From NCBI RefSeq assembly GCF_003206135.1, contig NZ_PZJT01000006.1, positions 7,250-71,249 on the forward strand: 64,000 bases of DNA, written 5' to 3'. The stretch is from Salinicola salarius. GTDB lineage: Bacteria > Pseudomonadota > Gammaproteobacteria > Pseudomonadales > Halomonadaceae. A program made the position numbers and the translations under genes. Under the pieces are notes generated by a model. The model was not told where the DNA came from and searched no databases. It was given only the letters and a program-made list of their open reading frames with translations. Numbering within the stretch: position 1 is the first letter of the stretch; each line of letters begins with the position of its first letter. Shown here piece by piece: positions 19,090 to 29,004 of the stretch.

Positions 19090-19986
19090 ATGGCATTCCC
19101 CACGCTTGCGCAGACCGTTGGCAATACACCACTAGTGAGACTCGCCCGCATCAATGCCGGACGCGACAATACGATTCTGGCCAAGCTGGAGGGCAACAAT
19201 CCGGCAGGATCGGTCAAGGATCGTCCGGCGCTGTCCATGCTTCGCGAAGCGGAAGCCCGAGGCGATATTTCGCCGGGAGATACGTTGATCGAAGCGACAT
19301 CCGGCAATACCGGCATTGCGCTCGCCATGGCCGCCGCGGTGATGGGATATCGCATGATCCTGATCATGCCGGACAACGCCTCCAGCGAGCGCAAGCAGGC
19401 CATGGCGGCCTACGGCGCCAAGCTGATCGGCGTCAGCAAGGAAGCCGGCATGGAAGGGGCGCGGGATCTGGCCGACGAGATGATCGCCCGGGGCGAAGGC
19501 AAACCGCTCAACCAGTTTGCCAATCCCGACAATCCGCTGGCCCACTACCGTACTACCGGCCCCGAACTGTGGGAGCAGACCGCAGGGCGCATCACCCATT
19601 TCGTCAGCGCCATGGGAACCACCGGCACCATCATGGGGACCTCGCGCTATCTCAAGGAACGCAATCCGTCGATCCAGATCGTCGGCCTGCAGCCGGCAGA
19701 CGGCGCGAGCATTGCCGGCATCCGGCGCTGGCCCGAGGCGTATCTGCCCGACATCTTCGAACCGCAGCGGGTCGACAGCGTGCTGGACATCGGCCAGCAG
19801 GAAGCCGAGGAGCACATGCGCCGCCTGGCACGGGAAGAGGGGATTCTCGCTGGTGTCTCCTCCGGCGGAGCGCTGGCGGGGGCGCTGAGGGTCGCCGAGC
19901 AGGTCGACAATGCCGTGATCGTGTTCATCGTCTGCGACCGTGGCGATCGCTATCTCTCCACCGGCCTCTACGCGCCGGACGCCTGA
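19090..19986 (+). CDS. cysM: Cysteine synthase B
   Basis: PLP enzyme of 298 residues making cysteine (or S-sulfocysteine) from O-acetylserine. The PLP lysine is K43 in NPAGSVKDRPALSM; the KDRP motif is the CysM form. The phosphate cup reads TSGNTGIAL, and YRTTGPELWEQT and AMGTTGTIMGTSRYL are further family markers. ATG 19090 is preceded by CCAGGAA at about 8 bp. The 296-bp gap to barA holds a TATACT box (18995-19000) and no gene. The rlmD start lies 2 bp after the stop. Confidence 0.93.
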   Translation: MAFPTLAQTVGNTPLVRLARINAGRDNTILAKLEGNNPAGSVKDRPALSMLREAEARGDISPGDTLIEATSGNTGIALAMAAAVMGYRMILIMPDNASSERKQAMAAYGAKLIGVSKEAGMEGARDLADEMIARGEGKPLNQFANPDNPLAHYRTTGPELWEQTAGRITHFVSAMGTTGTIMGTSRYLKERNPSIQIVGLQPADGASIAGIRRWPEAYLPDIFEPQRVDSVLDIGQQEAEEHMRRLAREEGILAGVSSGGALAGALRVAEQVDNAVIVFIVCDRGDRYLSTGLYAPDA

Positions 19987-19988
19987 TC

Positions 19989-21413
19989 ATGGCGATGCTG
20001 GGAAAAAGACGATCGCCGTCCGTGCGGCGTGAACGCCAGCCGTCGCGGCATGCGCCGGCAGCGAAAGCCGACGACGGCTCGCTGACCATCGAGCGACTGG
20101 CGCATGACGGGCGCGGCGTGGCGCGAAACGCCGAAGGCAAGACGGTGTTCGTCGATGCCGCGTTGCCGGGAGAGCGGGTCGATATCGCGATTCATCGTCA
20201 GCGCAAGCGCTATGACGAGGCTCATGTCCGTGAGCGCTTCAACGCGGCTGAACAGCGTGTGGAACCGCCCTGTGTCTACGCGGCGCGCTGCGGCGGCTGC
20301 GATCTTCAGCACTTGAGCGTCGCGGGCCAGCGCGAGCACAAGCGCCAGGCGCTGGTCGATCTGCTCAAGCGCCAAGCCATCGATTCGCCGGAAGCCATCG
20401 CGATGCTGGCTGGCAACGATGCCGGTTATCGTCGTCGCGCCAGGCTGGGCGTCAAGTGCGATGCGCAAGGTCAGGTGCATCTCGGGTTCCGCGCGCGAGG
20501 CAGCGAGCAACTGGTCGACATCGACAGCTGCCATGTGCTGGCGCCGCCGCTGGCGGCCCTGCTGCCGCGACTGCGCGCCCAGCTTGAGTCTCTCGAGGCG
20601 CCGCGTCATGTCGGGCACCTCGAACTGTTGCTGACCGATGCCGACGTGGTCACCGTGGTGGTGCGGCAGTTGCGCGACGTACCCGGAGACGAGCAGCGTT
20701 GGCGAGCGTTCGCCGCCCGCGACGGCTTCGCCTGCGCGCTGCGCCGAGGCCGCGAGTCGACCAGCCTGGTCTGGCTTGGCGACCGCCCGGAGCTGGCCAC
20801 GACGGTCGACGGCGGTGGTTGCCGGCCGGTGTCGCTTTCGCTGGCGCCGGGGGATTTCCTGCAGGTCAACGCCGAGATCAACCAGCGCCTGGTCGACACG
20901 CTGCGAGATTGGCTTGCACCTCGTGGCGAGGAACGGCTGCTCGACCTGTTCGCCGGCATCGGCAACTTCTCGCTGGCGCTGGCCGATGACGTTGCCAGCG
21001 TCACGGCTGTCGAAGGTAGCAATGAGATGGTCGAACGGCTGCGAGACAATGCCAGCCGCAACGGCCTGAACGTCTCGGCATTGCAGGCCGATCTCAGCGC
21101 GCCGGGCGCGACGATCGATGCCCTGATTGCCGAGCACGACACGGTATTGCTGGATCCGCCGCGAGACGGCGCCGATGCCGTTTGCCGACGGCTGGCGAAA
21201 AGCGACGTGGCGCGGGTGGCGTATATCTCCTGCGATCCCGCGTCGCTGGCGCGAGACGCGGCGCATCTGCTGGCGGGCGGCTATTCGCTGTCGCGTCTGG
21301 CAATGGCCGACATGTTTCCGCATACCGCCCATCTGGAGTCGCTCGCGTTGTTCGAGCGGCCACGGCGGCGGGTTGGCGGTCTCGAAAGTCCGATTTCGGG
21401 AGGCAAGCACTAG
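19989..21413 (+). CDS. rlmD: 23S rRNA (uracil-1939-C5)-methyltransferase RlmD
   Basis: SAM-dependent RNA methyltransferase of 474 residues. An N-terminal TRAM domain (about 28-85) is followed by the Fe-S cysteines C95, C101, C104 and C181 (CVYAARCGGCDLQHLS and DIDSCHVL). The methyltransferase core has LLDLFAGIGNFSLALA, LLDPPRDGAD and the catalytic cysteine in ISCDPASLARD. The sequence starts 2 bp after cysM; a basic stretch (GKRRSPSVRRERQ) precedes the TRAM domain. rlmD-relA adjacency matches other gammaproteobacteria. Confidence 0.93.
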   Translation: MAMLGKRRSPSVRRERQPSRHAPAAKADDGSLTIERLAHDGRGVARNAEGKTVFVDAALPGERVDIAIHRQRKRYDEAHVRERFNAAEQRVEPPCVYAARCGGCDLQHLSVAGQREHKRQALVDLLKRQAIDSPEAIAMLAGNDAGYRRRARLGVKCDAQGQVHLGFRARGSEQLVDIDSCHVLAPPLAALLPRLRAQLESLEAPRHVGHLELLLTDADVVTVVVRQLRDVPGDEQRWRAFAARDGFACALRRGRESTSLVWLGDRPELATTVDGGGCRPVSLSLAPGDFLQVNAEINQRLVDTLRDWLAPRGEERLLDLFAGIGNFSLALADDVASVTAVEGSNEMVERLRDNASRNGLNVSALQADLSAPGATIDALIAEHDTVLLDPPRDGADAVCRRLAKSDVARVAYISCDPASLARDAAHLLAGGYSLSRLAMADMFPHTAHLESLALFERPRRRVGGLESPISGGKH

Positions 21414-21414
21414 C

Positions 21415-23676
21415 ATGGTGAAAGTGCGAGAGAGCGAACCGCTGGTCGATGGCAGCGTCGATCTGGATTTGTGGCTGAAACGACTGCAGCAGGATGTCGA
21501 GCTGCGAGCGCCCGAGCGTATACGCCAGGCCTGCGACCTGGCTCTCCGGGCCAGCGAGCGGGATGCCCAGGGCGTGTCCGAAGCGCTCTCTGATCAGACG
21601 CTGCTCACTGGCCTGGAAATGGCCGACATTCTCAGCCAGCTCAAGCTGGACCAACCCACGCTGGAAGCCGCGATCCTGTATCGCAGTGTCCGCCGCGGCC
21701 TGTTGAGTCTCGATAGTGTCTCCAAGCAGATGGGTGGCGAAGTCGCCAAGCTGATCGAAGGTGTGCTCAGCATGGCCGCGATCAGCCAGTTGCAGGCCCC
21801 CAAGCACGGTCTGTCGCAGCACAACCAGCAGGACAACTTGCGCAAGATGCTGGTGACCATGGTCGACGACGTCCGCGTGGCGCTGATCAAGATCGCCGAA
21901 CGCACCTGCATGCTGCGTCAGGTCAAGGATGCATCGCGTGAAAAGCGGCTACGCGTGGCGCGCGAAGTATTCGATATCTATGCGCCGCTGGCCCATCGGC
22001 TGGGCATCGGCCAGATCAAGTGGGAACTGGAGGATCTGGCTTTCCGCTACCTGCACGAAACCGAATACAAATCGATCGCCAAGCAGTTGGCGGAGAAACG
22101 GCTGGATCGAGACCGTTATATCCAGGAGGTCGTGCATACTCTGGAAACGCTGCTCGAACGTCAGGGAATACTGCGATATCACCTGGACGGTCGCGCCAAG
22201 CATATCTATTCGATCTGGCGCAAGATGCAGCGCAAGCGTATCGATTTCTCCCAGGTCTACGACGTACGCGCAGTCCGCATTCTGGTGCCGGAAATCGCTG
22301 ACTGCTATACCACCCTCGGTATCGTGCATTCGCGCTGGCACCATGTGCCCAACGAGTTCGACGACTATATCGCCAATCCCAAGAAGAACGGCTACCAGTC
22401 GCTGCATACCGCGGTCATCGGCCCCGAGAACAAGGTGCTCGAGATCCAGGTGCGTACCTTCGCCATGCACGAGGAGGCGGAGCTCGGCGTCTGCGCGCAC
22501 TGGCGCTACAAGGGGATGGACACCAACGCCAAGAGCCGGAGCTACGAAGAGAAGATCGCGTGGCTGCGCCAGGTGCTCGAGTGGCAGGAGGAGGTCGGCG
22601 ACGTCGGCGATTTCCGCGAAGGGCTGGCGAGCGATGTGGCGCCGGACCGGATCTACGTGTTCACTCCGGACGGCCACGTCATCGACATGCCGCAGGTCGC
22701 CACGCCGATCGATTTCGCCTACCGCGTCCATACCGAAATCGGCCACCGCTGCCGCGGGGCCAAGGTGGATGGCCGAATCGTCCCGCTGACCTACCTGCTC
22801 AAGACCGGCCAGCAGGTCGAGATCCTGACCGCGACCAAGAGTGCGCCGAGCCGCGACTGGATCAACCCCAACCTGGGCTATGTCCGCACCTCGCGCGCGC
22901 GCTCCAAGATCCAGGCCTGGTTCAAGCTGCAGGCGCGGGAGCAGAACCTCGACGAGGGCAAGGCGATCTTCGACCGCGAGTTCCGCCGGCTCGATATCGA
23001 TGGCGTCGATCTCGAACGCCTGGCAGGGGCGGTCAACTACACCTCGGTGGATGACATGTACGCCGCGATCGGCGCCGGCGATCTTCGCATCGGCCAGGTG
23101 CTGCATCAGGCACAGCAGTTGTTCGGCGAGAGTGACGACCAGGAGCAGCTCGACCGCCTGCTGACCAAGCCCAGGCGGCACCAGGGCAAGGAGCCCAGCG
23201 ACGGCATCACCGTACTCGGCGTCGGCAATCTCAAGACGGCCATGGCCAATTGCTGCCACCCGGTGCCGGGGGACCAGATCATCGGCTACATCACCCAGGG
23301 TCGCGGTGTCACCGTTCACCGCCAGGACTGCGCCAACGTGCTGCAGCTGCGCAGCGAGGAGCCACGGCGGATCGTCGATGTCGAATGGGGGCAGAAAGTG
23401 CGCGCCCAGTATCCGGTGGATATCGAGATCGAGGCGTGGGATCGCTCCGGGCTGCTGCGCGATGTCACCCACGTGCTCTCCAGCGATCGCGTCAACGTGA
23501 CCTCGGTCAACACGGTGACGGACAAGCTGGACAACATCGCGCGGATGCGGATCACCCTGGAAATCGAAGGGCTGGAGGCACTGGAGCGCATCTTCTCGCG
23601 CATCCAGCAGTTGCCCAACGTGATCGACGTCAAACGGCTGCGCCAAGGCCATGCTCAGGGACAGGCATCGCAATGA
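21415..23676 (+). CDS. relA: GTP pyrophosphokinase RelA
   Basis: Ribosome-associated (p)ppGpp synthetase of 753 residues, near the 744 of E. coli RelA. The N-terminal hydrolase-like domain lacks an HD metal motif (LEAAILYRSVRRGLL in that place), so it should be synthetase-only rather than SpoT-like. The synthetase domain has YDVRAVRILV and EFDDYIANPKKNGYQSLHTA. The TGS domain (RIYVFTPDGHVIDMPQVATPIDFAY) and C-terminal ACT domain follow. GGGAGG lies 11 bp before ATG 21415, one base after the rlmD stop. The stop overlaps the mazG start. Confidence 0.95.
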   Translation: MVKVRESEPLVDGSVDLDLWLKRLQQDVELRAPERIRQACDLALRASERDAQGVSEALSDQTLLTGLEMADILSQLKLDQPTLEAAILYRSVRRGLLSLDSVSKQMGGEVAKLIEGVLSMAAISQLQAPKHGLSQHNQQDNLRKMLVTMVDDVRVALIKIAERTCMLRQVKDASREKRLRVAREVFDIYAPLAHRLGIGQIKWELEDLAFRYLHETEYKSIAKQLAEKRLDRDRYIQEVVHTLETLLERQGILRYHLDGRAKHIYSIWRKMQRKRIDFSQVYDVRAVRILVPEIADCYTTLGIVHSRWHHVPNEFDDYIANPKKNGYQSLHTAVIGPENKVLEIQVRTFAMHEEAELGVCAHWRYKGMDTNAKSRSYEEKIAWLRQVLEWQEEVGDVGDFREGLASDVAPDRIYVFTPDGHVIDMPQVATPIDFAYRVHTEIGHRCRGAKVDGRIVPLTYLLKTGQQVEILTATKSAPSRDWINPNLGYVRTSRARSKIQAWFKLQAREQNLDEGKAIFDREFRRLDIDGVDLERLAGAVNYTSVDDMYAAIGAGDLRIGQVLHQAQQLFGESDDQEQLDRLLTKPRRHQGKEPSDGITVLGVGNLKTAMANCCHPVPGDQIIGYITQGRGVTVHRQDCANVLQLRSEEPRRIVDVEWGQKVRAQYPVDIEIEAWDRSGLLRDVTHVLSSDRVNVTSVNTVTDKLDNIARMRITLEIEGLEALERIFSRIQQLPNVIDVKRLRQGHAQGQASQ

Positions 23677-24548
23677 AGGACGAGGACACGACACTATCGC
23701 CCGAGGCTGGCCGCCAGGATTTTCGGCGGCATACGCTCGATGACCTGCTGACCCTGATGGCCGTGTTGAGAGATCCCCGGCACGGCTGCCCGTGGGATAT
23801 CAAGCAGGAGTGGGACACCATCGTCCCGCATACGCTCGAGGAAGCCTACGAGGTCGCCGACGCCATCGAGCGGCGGGCTTTCGACGAACTCCCCGGCGAG
23901 CTGGGCGATCTGCTGTTCCAGGTCGTCTACTACAGCCAGTTCGGCAGTGAAGAAGGGCGCTTCGACTTCGGCGATGTCGTCCATACGCTGACGGCAAAGA
24001 TGCTGCGCCGCCATCCGCACGTCTTCCCCGACGGCACGCTAAAGTCCCGGCGAGGCGATGACGAGATCGCCGAGAGCCGGGTGAAGGCGCGCTGGGAAGC
24101 GCTCAAGGCCGAGGAGCGCGAGGTTCGCCATACTTCGAATCGAGGCAGAGCCTCGGCGCTGGACGACGTTCCGACCGCCTTGCCGGCTCTGAGCCGTGCC
24201 GCCAAGCTGAGCAAGCGTGCGGCCGGCCAGGGCTTCGACTGGCCGGATGAGCGTGGCGTCATCGACAAGATCCGCGAGGAACTCTCCGAGGTCGAAGCGG
24301 CGCTGGCCGAAGGCGATCGGGCCCACGCCCAGGAAGAGGTCGGCGACCTGCTGTTCGCCGTGGTCAACCTGGCGCGCCGTCTAGGGTGTGACCCGGAGCA
24401 GCAGCTGCGCCGCACCAACGCCAAGTTCGAGCGCCGCTTTCGTCATGTCGAACGGGCGCTGGCGGCAGATGGCTTGTTCATCGAGCATGCCTCGCTGGAA
24501 GAGATGGAGCGCCATTGGCAGGCGGCGAAGCAGGACGAAAACGCCTGA
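23673..24548 (+). CDS. mazG: Nucleoside triphosphate pyrophosphohydrolase MazG
   Basis: House-cleaning NTP pyrophosphatase of 291 residues with two tandem MazG domains. The first has RDPRHGCPWDIKQEWDTIVPHTLEEAYEVADAIE followed by ELPGELGDLLFQVVYYS. The second has KIREELSEVEAALAEG and QEEVGDLLFAVVNLARRL. The acidic ExxE and ExxD metal sites are visible in both halves. It starts in the relA stop (ATGA). In E. coli MazG also lies near relA and lowers ppGpp effects, so co-expression is meaningful. Confidence 0.94.
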   Translation: MKDEDTTLSPEAGRQDFRRHTLDDLLTLMAVLRDPRHGCPWDIKQEWDTIVPHTLEEAYEVADAIERRAFDELPGELGDLLFQVVYYSQFGSEEGRFDFGDVVHTLTAKMLRRHPHVFPDGTLKSRRGDDEIAESRVKARWEALKAEEREVRHTSNRGRASALDDVPTALPALSRAAKLSKRAAGQGFDWPDERGVIDKIREELSEVEAALAEGDRAHAQEEVGDLLFAVVNLARRLGCDPEQQLRRTNAKFERRFRHVERALAADGLFIEHASLEEMERHWQAAKQDENA

Positions 24549-24561
24549 ATCCTTCGTTGAG

Positions 24562-24577
24562 GTCGTAAATTTACGAC
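24562..24577. promoter_or_regulatory. 16-bp perfect palindrome upstream of ppc (possible operator)
   Basis: GTCGTAAATTTACGAC is a perfect palindrome in the 165-bp mazG-ppc gap. A related site (GTAAGTTTACGAC, 12 of 13 matching) occurs at 29009-29021 before the kinase-transporter pair. The shape resembles HexR (RpiR family) operators, but that assignment is only an inference. It might instead be part of a weak transcript end, since GTCGTTTTT follows at 24582. Confidence 0.45.
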
Positions 24578-24713
24578 TAATGTCGTTTTTCCTGCCGGTC
24601 GACTCCGTCCCGCAGATCGTTATGCTGAACCCTAAAGGGCTTTTGACGATATCGGTCTGTCCGGGCAGGGTCGCCACGCGGTGTCCCTGCGCCACCATCT
24701 TGGGAGGGATGCC

Positions 24714-27401
24714 ATGAACTCGGAAACGGAAACGTCGCTGCATGAGTCGTTGCGGGACAATGTCAGGCTGCTGGGCGATAGTCTCGGCCGCACTATTGCC
24801 AAGGATCTCGGCAGCGAGTTCGTGGACCGCATCGAACGTATCCGCGCCCTGGCCAAGAAAGGGCGGCAGAGCGCGGAGGAGGCGGACCGCCGCGAGCTGA
24901 TCGACTACCTTCGCGCGCTCCCCGAGCAGGAACTGCTGCCGGTCACCCGCGCGTTCAACCAGTTTCTCAACTTCTCCAATATCGCCGAACAGCACTATCG
25001 GGCGCGCTTTCGGCGGGTCGAGGACTACAAGCCCGGCACCCAGCCCGATCTCGGCGAGCTGCTCCATCGGGCGGCGTCGTCGGGGCATTCCCCGCGCCAG
25101 CTGGTCGATGCCATCGCCGACATGCGAATCGACCTGGTATTGACGGCGCACCCCACCGAAGTCATTCGCCGCACCCTGATCCAGAAATACGACGCCATCG
25201 ATCACTGCCTGCAGATCATCGAGACCAGCGCCGACCATCCGGAAGTGCTGCAGCGCGCGCACGGCCGCCTGGAAGAACTGATCGCCCAGTCCTGGCACAC
25301 CGACGAGATCCGGCATGAACGTCCCACGCCCGTCGACGAGGCGAAATGGGGATTTGCAGTGATCGAGAATTCGCTGTGGGAAGCGGTGCCGACGTTCCAC
25401 CGCGACCTGGACACGTTGCTGATGGAGACCGCCGGCGAGCGCCTGCCGCTGGAAGCTTCGCCTATCCGCTTCGCCTCGTGGATGGGCGGCGACCGGGACG
25501 GCAATCCCAACGTCACGGCCAGCGTGACCGAAGAAGTCCTGCTGCTGGGCCGCTGGATGGCGGCCGATCTCTACCTGCGCGATCTCGAACAGCTCAAGGC
25601 CGAGCTGTCGATGTGGAAGGCCAGCGATGCGCTGCGGGCCGAGATCGGGGACGGTTCCGAGCGCGATTCTCGACAAGCAGCAGAACCTTATCGCGCCCTG
25701 CTCAAGCGGCTATCGACCCGGCTGGAGGCGACCCGGGCCTGGTCACGCGCACGACTCGACGGTGAAGTGCCCGGCGACGCGCCGACCATCGAAACGCGCG
25801 AACAGCTCTTCGCGCCGTTGCTGACCTGCTACCGCTCGATGTGCGACGTGGGGCTGGAAACCATCGCCAACGGCGTGCTGCTCGACACACTGCGACGGGT
25901 GGCGGTCTTCGGCGTCAACCTGGCCAAGCTCGACGTACGCCAGGATGGCGCCCGCCACGCTCAGGTGTTCGAGGAGCTGACCCAATACCTCGGCATCGGC
26001 CATTATCAGGACTGGGACGAACCGGCGCGGCAGGCGTTTCTGCTCGAGGAACTGGCCTCGCCGCGACCGCTGATTCCCTCGCGCTGGGCGTGCTCGGCCG
26101 AGACGCGGGAAGTGCTCGATACCTTCGGTGTCATCGGCCGCGAGCATCGTCAGGCGCTGGGCACCTACGTCATTTCCATGGCGCAGCAACCTTCCGACGT
26201 GCTGGCGGTGGCGCTGCTGATGAAGGAAGCCGGCAACGGCGTGCGTCTGCCCATCGCGCCGCTGTTCGAGACGCTGGACGATCTGGATCGAGCCGGCGAC
26301 GTGATCGAACGCCTGCTGGCGCTACCGGGCTATCGCGAGGTCGCCGGCGATCACCAGGAAGTGATGATCGGCTACTCGGATTCGGCCAAGGATGCCGGCC
26401 AGCTGGCCGCTGCCTGGGCCCAGTATCGGGCCCAGGAGCGGCTGGTCGAGGTGTGTCGTGAAGGCGACGTGTCGTTGACCCTCTTCCACGGCCGTGGCGG
26501 CACCGTCGGTCGTGGCGGCGGTCCGGCCCATGCCGCGATCCTGTCGCAGCCGCCCGGCTCGGTGAACGGCAGCCTGCGGGTGACCGAGCAGGGCGAGATG
26601 ATCCGCTTCAAGTTCGGCCAGCCCGATATCGCCCTGCGCTCGATGGAAATCTACGTTTGCGCGGTGCTGGAAGCGACGTTGCTGCCGCCGCCCGCGCCGC
26701 AGCCGGTCTGGCGCGAGGAGATGGACCGCCTGGCCGGTATCGCCCACCGCGCCTACGTTGGCGTCGTGCGCGAGGATCCTGAATTCGTGCCTTATTTCCG
26801 GGCGGTAACGCCGGAAGGCGCGCTGGGCCGGCTGCCGCTGGGTTCGCGTCCCGCCAAGCGGCGTCAGGAGGGCGGTATCGAAACGCTGCGTGCCATTCCC
26901 TGGATCTTCGCCTGGACGCAGACCCGCCTGATGTTGCCGGCCTGGCTGGGGAGCGGCGAAGCATTCTCGCAGCGGCTGGAAGAAGATGGCGGGCTCGACA
27001 GGCTGCGCGAGATGCGCGAGCAGTGGCCATTCTTCGGCACTTACCTGGACATGCTCGAGATGCTGCTGGCCAAGTCGGATCCGCTCATCGCCGCCTACTA
27101 CGAAAACCGCCTGGTCGACGATCCCGCCCTGACGCGCCTGGGCGAGTCGCTGCGTCAGCGCCTGGTGGATCTGGAGGCCGTGCTGCTGCGAATACTCGAT
27201 CAGCGCCAGTTGCTCGAGAATACGCCGCTGATTCGTCAGGCCATCGAGGTGCGCAACCCCTACATCGACCCGTTGCATGGCCTTCAGGCCGAACTGCTGC
27301 AACGCAACCGCGATGCGGACGGCGACATTACCCCGGAGCTCACGCGGGCGCTGATGGTCACGATGGCGGGCATCGCCGCTGGCCTTCGTAATACCGGCTA
27401 G
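24714..27401 (+). CDS. ppc: Phosphoenolpyruvate carboxylase
   Basis: Anaplerotic enzyme of 895 residues converting PEP and bicarbonate to oxaloacetate. Catalytic His146 lies in VLTAHPTEVIRRT; the second signature GYSDSAKDAGQLAAAW and the glycine loop FHGRGGTVGRGGGP are intact. ARDGSDRDGNP-type metal loop is represented by GGDRDGNPNVTA. The C-terminus ends AAGLRNTG, the usual PEPC ending. GGGAGGG (24701-24707) precedes ATG 24714. It is probably monocistronic, with the palindrome at 24562 upstream. Confidence 0.96.
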   Translation: MNSETETSLHESLRDNVRLLGDSLGRTIAKDLGSEFVDRIERIRALAKKGRQSAEEADRRELIDYLRALPEQELLPVTRAFNQFLNFSNIAEQHYRARFRRVEDYKPGTQPDLGELLHRAASSGHSPRQLVDAIADMRIDLVLTAHPTEVIRRTLIQKYDAIDHCLQIIETSADHPEVLQRAHGRLEELIAQSWHTDEIRHERPTPVDEAKWGFAVIENSLWEAVPTFHRDLDTLLMETAGERLPLEASPIRFASWMGGDRDGNPNVTASVTEEVLLLGRWMAADLYLRDLEQLKAELSMWKASDALRAEIGDGSERDSRQAAEPYRALLKRLSTRLEATRAWSRARLDGEVPGDAPTIETREQLFAPLLTCYRSMCDVGLETIANGVLLDTLRRVAVFGVNLAKLDVRQDGARHAQVFEELTQYLGIGHYQDWDEPARQAFLLEELASPRPLIPSRWACSAETREVLDTFGVIGREHRQALGTYVISMAQQPSDVLAVALLMKEAGNGVRLPIAPLFETLDDLDRAGDVIERLLALPGYREVAGDHQEVMIGYSDSAKDAGQLAAAWAQYRAQERLVEVCREGDVSLTLFHGRGGTVGRGGGPAHAAILSQPPGSVNGSLRVTEQGEMIRFKFGQPDIALRSMEIYVCAVLEATLLPPPAPQPVWREEMDRLAGIAHRAYVGVVREDPEFVPYFRAVTPEGALGRLPLGSRPAKRRQEGGIETLRAIPWIFAWTQTRLMLPAWLGSGEAFSQRLEEDGGLDRLREMREQWPFFGTYLDMLEMLLAKSDPLIAAYYENRLVDDPALTRLGESLRQRLVDLEAVLLRILDQRQLLENTPLIRQAIEVRNPYIDPLHGLQAELLQRNRDADGDITPELTRALMVTMAGIAAGLRNTG

Positions 27402-27416
27402 CCACCGAGCTTTGCC

Positions 27417-27446
27417 AATCCTGCTATAGGGAATCCTGCTATAAGG
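27417..27446. repeat. Tandem duplication of a 15-bp unit
   Basis: AATCCTGCTATAGGG is followed directly by AATCCTGCTATAAGG in the ppc-cbpA spacer, two 15-bp units differing at one base. Confidence 0.8.
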
Positions 27447-27548
27447 ATAGTGACTGCGAGACGCGATCGAGGGCGTACCGACGGCTGGTCGGTCCGTCCT
27501 CCGTCATCCGGGCGCGGTCACCGTCGGTTCGGTCACGGGGAGTGCGGC

Positions 27549-28595
27549 ATGGAGTTCAAGGATTACTATGCGGTGCTGGGGGTCGAGCGGGATGCCACCC
27601 AGGATGAGATCAAGCGGGCCTATCGCAAGCTGGCGCGAAAGTATCATCCGGACGTCAGCAAGGAAGCCGACGCCGATGCCCGCTTCAAGGAGCTGGGCGA
27701 GGCGTACGAGGTGCTGAAGGATCCGGAAAAGCGTCTCGCCTATGATCAGGTGGGTCGAGGCCAGCGGGCCGGGCAGGATTTCCGGCCGCCGCCAGACTGG
27801 GATACCGGATTCGAGTTCAGAGGCGGTGGCTACACGCAGGAAGGCTATGCTCGGGAAGACAGTGCGGCTTTCAGCGATTTCTTCGAGTCCCTGTTCGGCC
27901 AGCGCCGGGGTTATGGCTCGACGGGCTTTGGTTCGACGGGTTTTGATTCGACGGGCTTCGGTTCGGACGGCTTCGCGCATGGCGAGTCCGACGGTGCCCG
28001 GTATCGTACCCGCGGCGCGAATGTGCGCGGCGAGGATCATCACGCCAAGGTCTCGATTGCACTCGAGGATGCCTATCGCGGTGCGACGCGGACGCTGACG
28101 CTCCAGAGCGGCGAAATCGACGAGCAGGGCAGGCTGCGGTCCCGTCATCGCACCTTGAAAGTGCGTATTCCCAAGGGTGTGAAGCAGGGCCAGCGGATCC
28201 GATTGAGCGGGCAGGGCGAGCCGGGCCTTGGAGGCGGGCCGGCCGGCGATCTCTACCTGGAGATCGAATTCGAGCCGCATCGGCGCTATCAGGTGGAAGG
28301 GCGCGACGTCACGGTGAAGCTCCCCGTTGCGCCCTGGGAGGCGGCATTGGGCGCCACGGTTACGGTCCCGATGCCCGAAGGCTCCGTGGAGATGAAGATT
28401 CCACCGGACTCCCAGAGCGGGCGGCGCCTGCGACTCAAGGGTCGCGGTATACCCGGTCAGCCGCCGGGGGATTGCTACGTGACCCTGGAGGTCGTCCTGC
28501 CTTCGGCGAAGCGTGACGACGTCAAGGCAGCCTATCGCCAGCTGGCGGCGGTGGCAGGTTTCAACCCCAGAGCGGACGCGGAGAACGGATCATGA
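27549..28595 (+). CDS. cbpA: Curved DNA-binding protein CbpA, DnaJ-class co-chaperone
   Basis: J-domain protein of 348 residues (E. coli CbpA has 306). The J domain at 4-70 includes HPD (33-35) in KLARKYHPDVSKEA, needed to stimulate DnaK. A glycine-rich linker carries four GSTGF-type pentapeptide repeats around residues 123-142. The C-terminal substrate-binding domains show RRTLKVRIPKGVKQGQRIRL and LKGRGIPGQPPGDCYVTLEV; no zinc fingers, as expected for CbpA. GGGGAG lies about 7 bp before ATG 27549. Translation is coupled to cbpM by an ATGA overlap. Confidence 0.93.
   Translation: MEFKDYYAVLGVERDATQDEIKRAYRKLARKYHPDVSKEADADARFKELGEAYEVLKDPEKRLAYDQVGRGQRAGQDFRPPPDWDTGFEFRGGGYTQEGYAREDSAAFSDFFESLFGQRRGYGSTGFGSTGFDSTGFGSDGFAHGESDGARYRTRGANVRGEDHHAKVSIALEDAYRGATRTLTLQSGEIDEQGRLRSRHRTLKVRIPKGVKQGQRIRLSGQGEPGLGGGPAGDLYLEIEFEPHRRYQVEGRDVTVKLPVAPWEAALGATVTVPMPEGSVEMKIPPDSQSGRRLRLKGRGIPGQPPGDCYVTLEVVLPSAKRDDVKAAYRQLAAVAGFNPRADAENGS
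27915..27974 (+). repeat. Four 15-bp tandem repeats inside cbpA
   Basis: Units at 27915, 27930, 27945 and 27960 share the pattern GGTTCGACGGGCTTT with few changes and encode GSTGF, GSTGF, DSTGF, GSDGF in the Gly/Phe linker. The 15-bp period keeps the frame if copies are gained or lost. Confidence 0.85.
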
Positions 28596-28900
28596 CCATC
28601 CACGACCTCACTGAAATGCCGGTCGACAATCTCGACGAAACCCCCGTTCTGACGCTGGGCGAATTATGCCGAGCCTGCACGGTCCACGCGGAGTGGGTCA
28701 TCGAGCTGGTCGACGAAGGCATCATCGAGCCCAGCGGGCGTCGGCGCGAGCAGTGGCGTTTCTATGGCGCTAGCCTGCACCGCGTGAAGGTCGTAAAGCG
28801 ACTGCAACGGGATCTCGGTGTCAATCTGGCCGGGGCGGCGCTGGCGCTCGAACTGATGGATGAGGTGGCAAGATTGCGTCAGAAAGTCGGTGAAAACTAG
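28592..28900 (+). CDS. cbpM: Chaperone modulator CbpM
   Basis: Small MerR-like protein of 102 residues that binds the CbpA J domain and inhibits it. The sequence LTLGELCRACTVHAEWVIELVDEGIIEPSG...WRFYGASLHRVKVVKRLQRDLGVNLAGAALALELMDEV is typical of CbpM, a winged-helix-like N-terminus and a helical dimer end. It starts within the cbpA stop (ATGA). A weak 7-bp inverted repeat at 28968-28974 / 28987-28993 lies downstream. Confidence 0.9.
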   Translation: MTIHDLTEMPVDNLDETPVLTLGELCRACTVHAEWVIELVDEGIIEPSGRRREQWRFYGASLHRVKVVKRLQRDLGVNLAGAALALELMDEVARLRQKVGEN

Positions 28901-29004
28901 GGGCGGTTTTTCGATATCGTTGCCGCGTCATGAAACGGCTTTGCAGCTGAATAGCCTGAATATCGGCCGGGAGAGTCGCCAAATAGCTCCCGGTCATGGG
29001 CTAT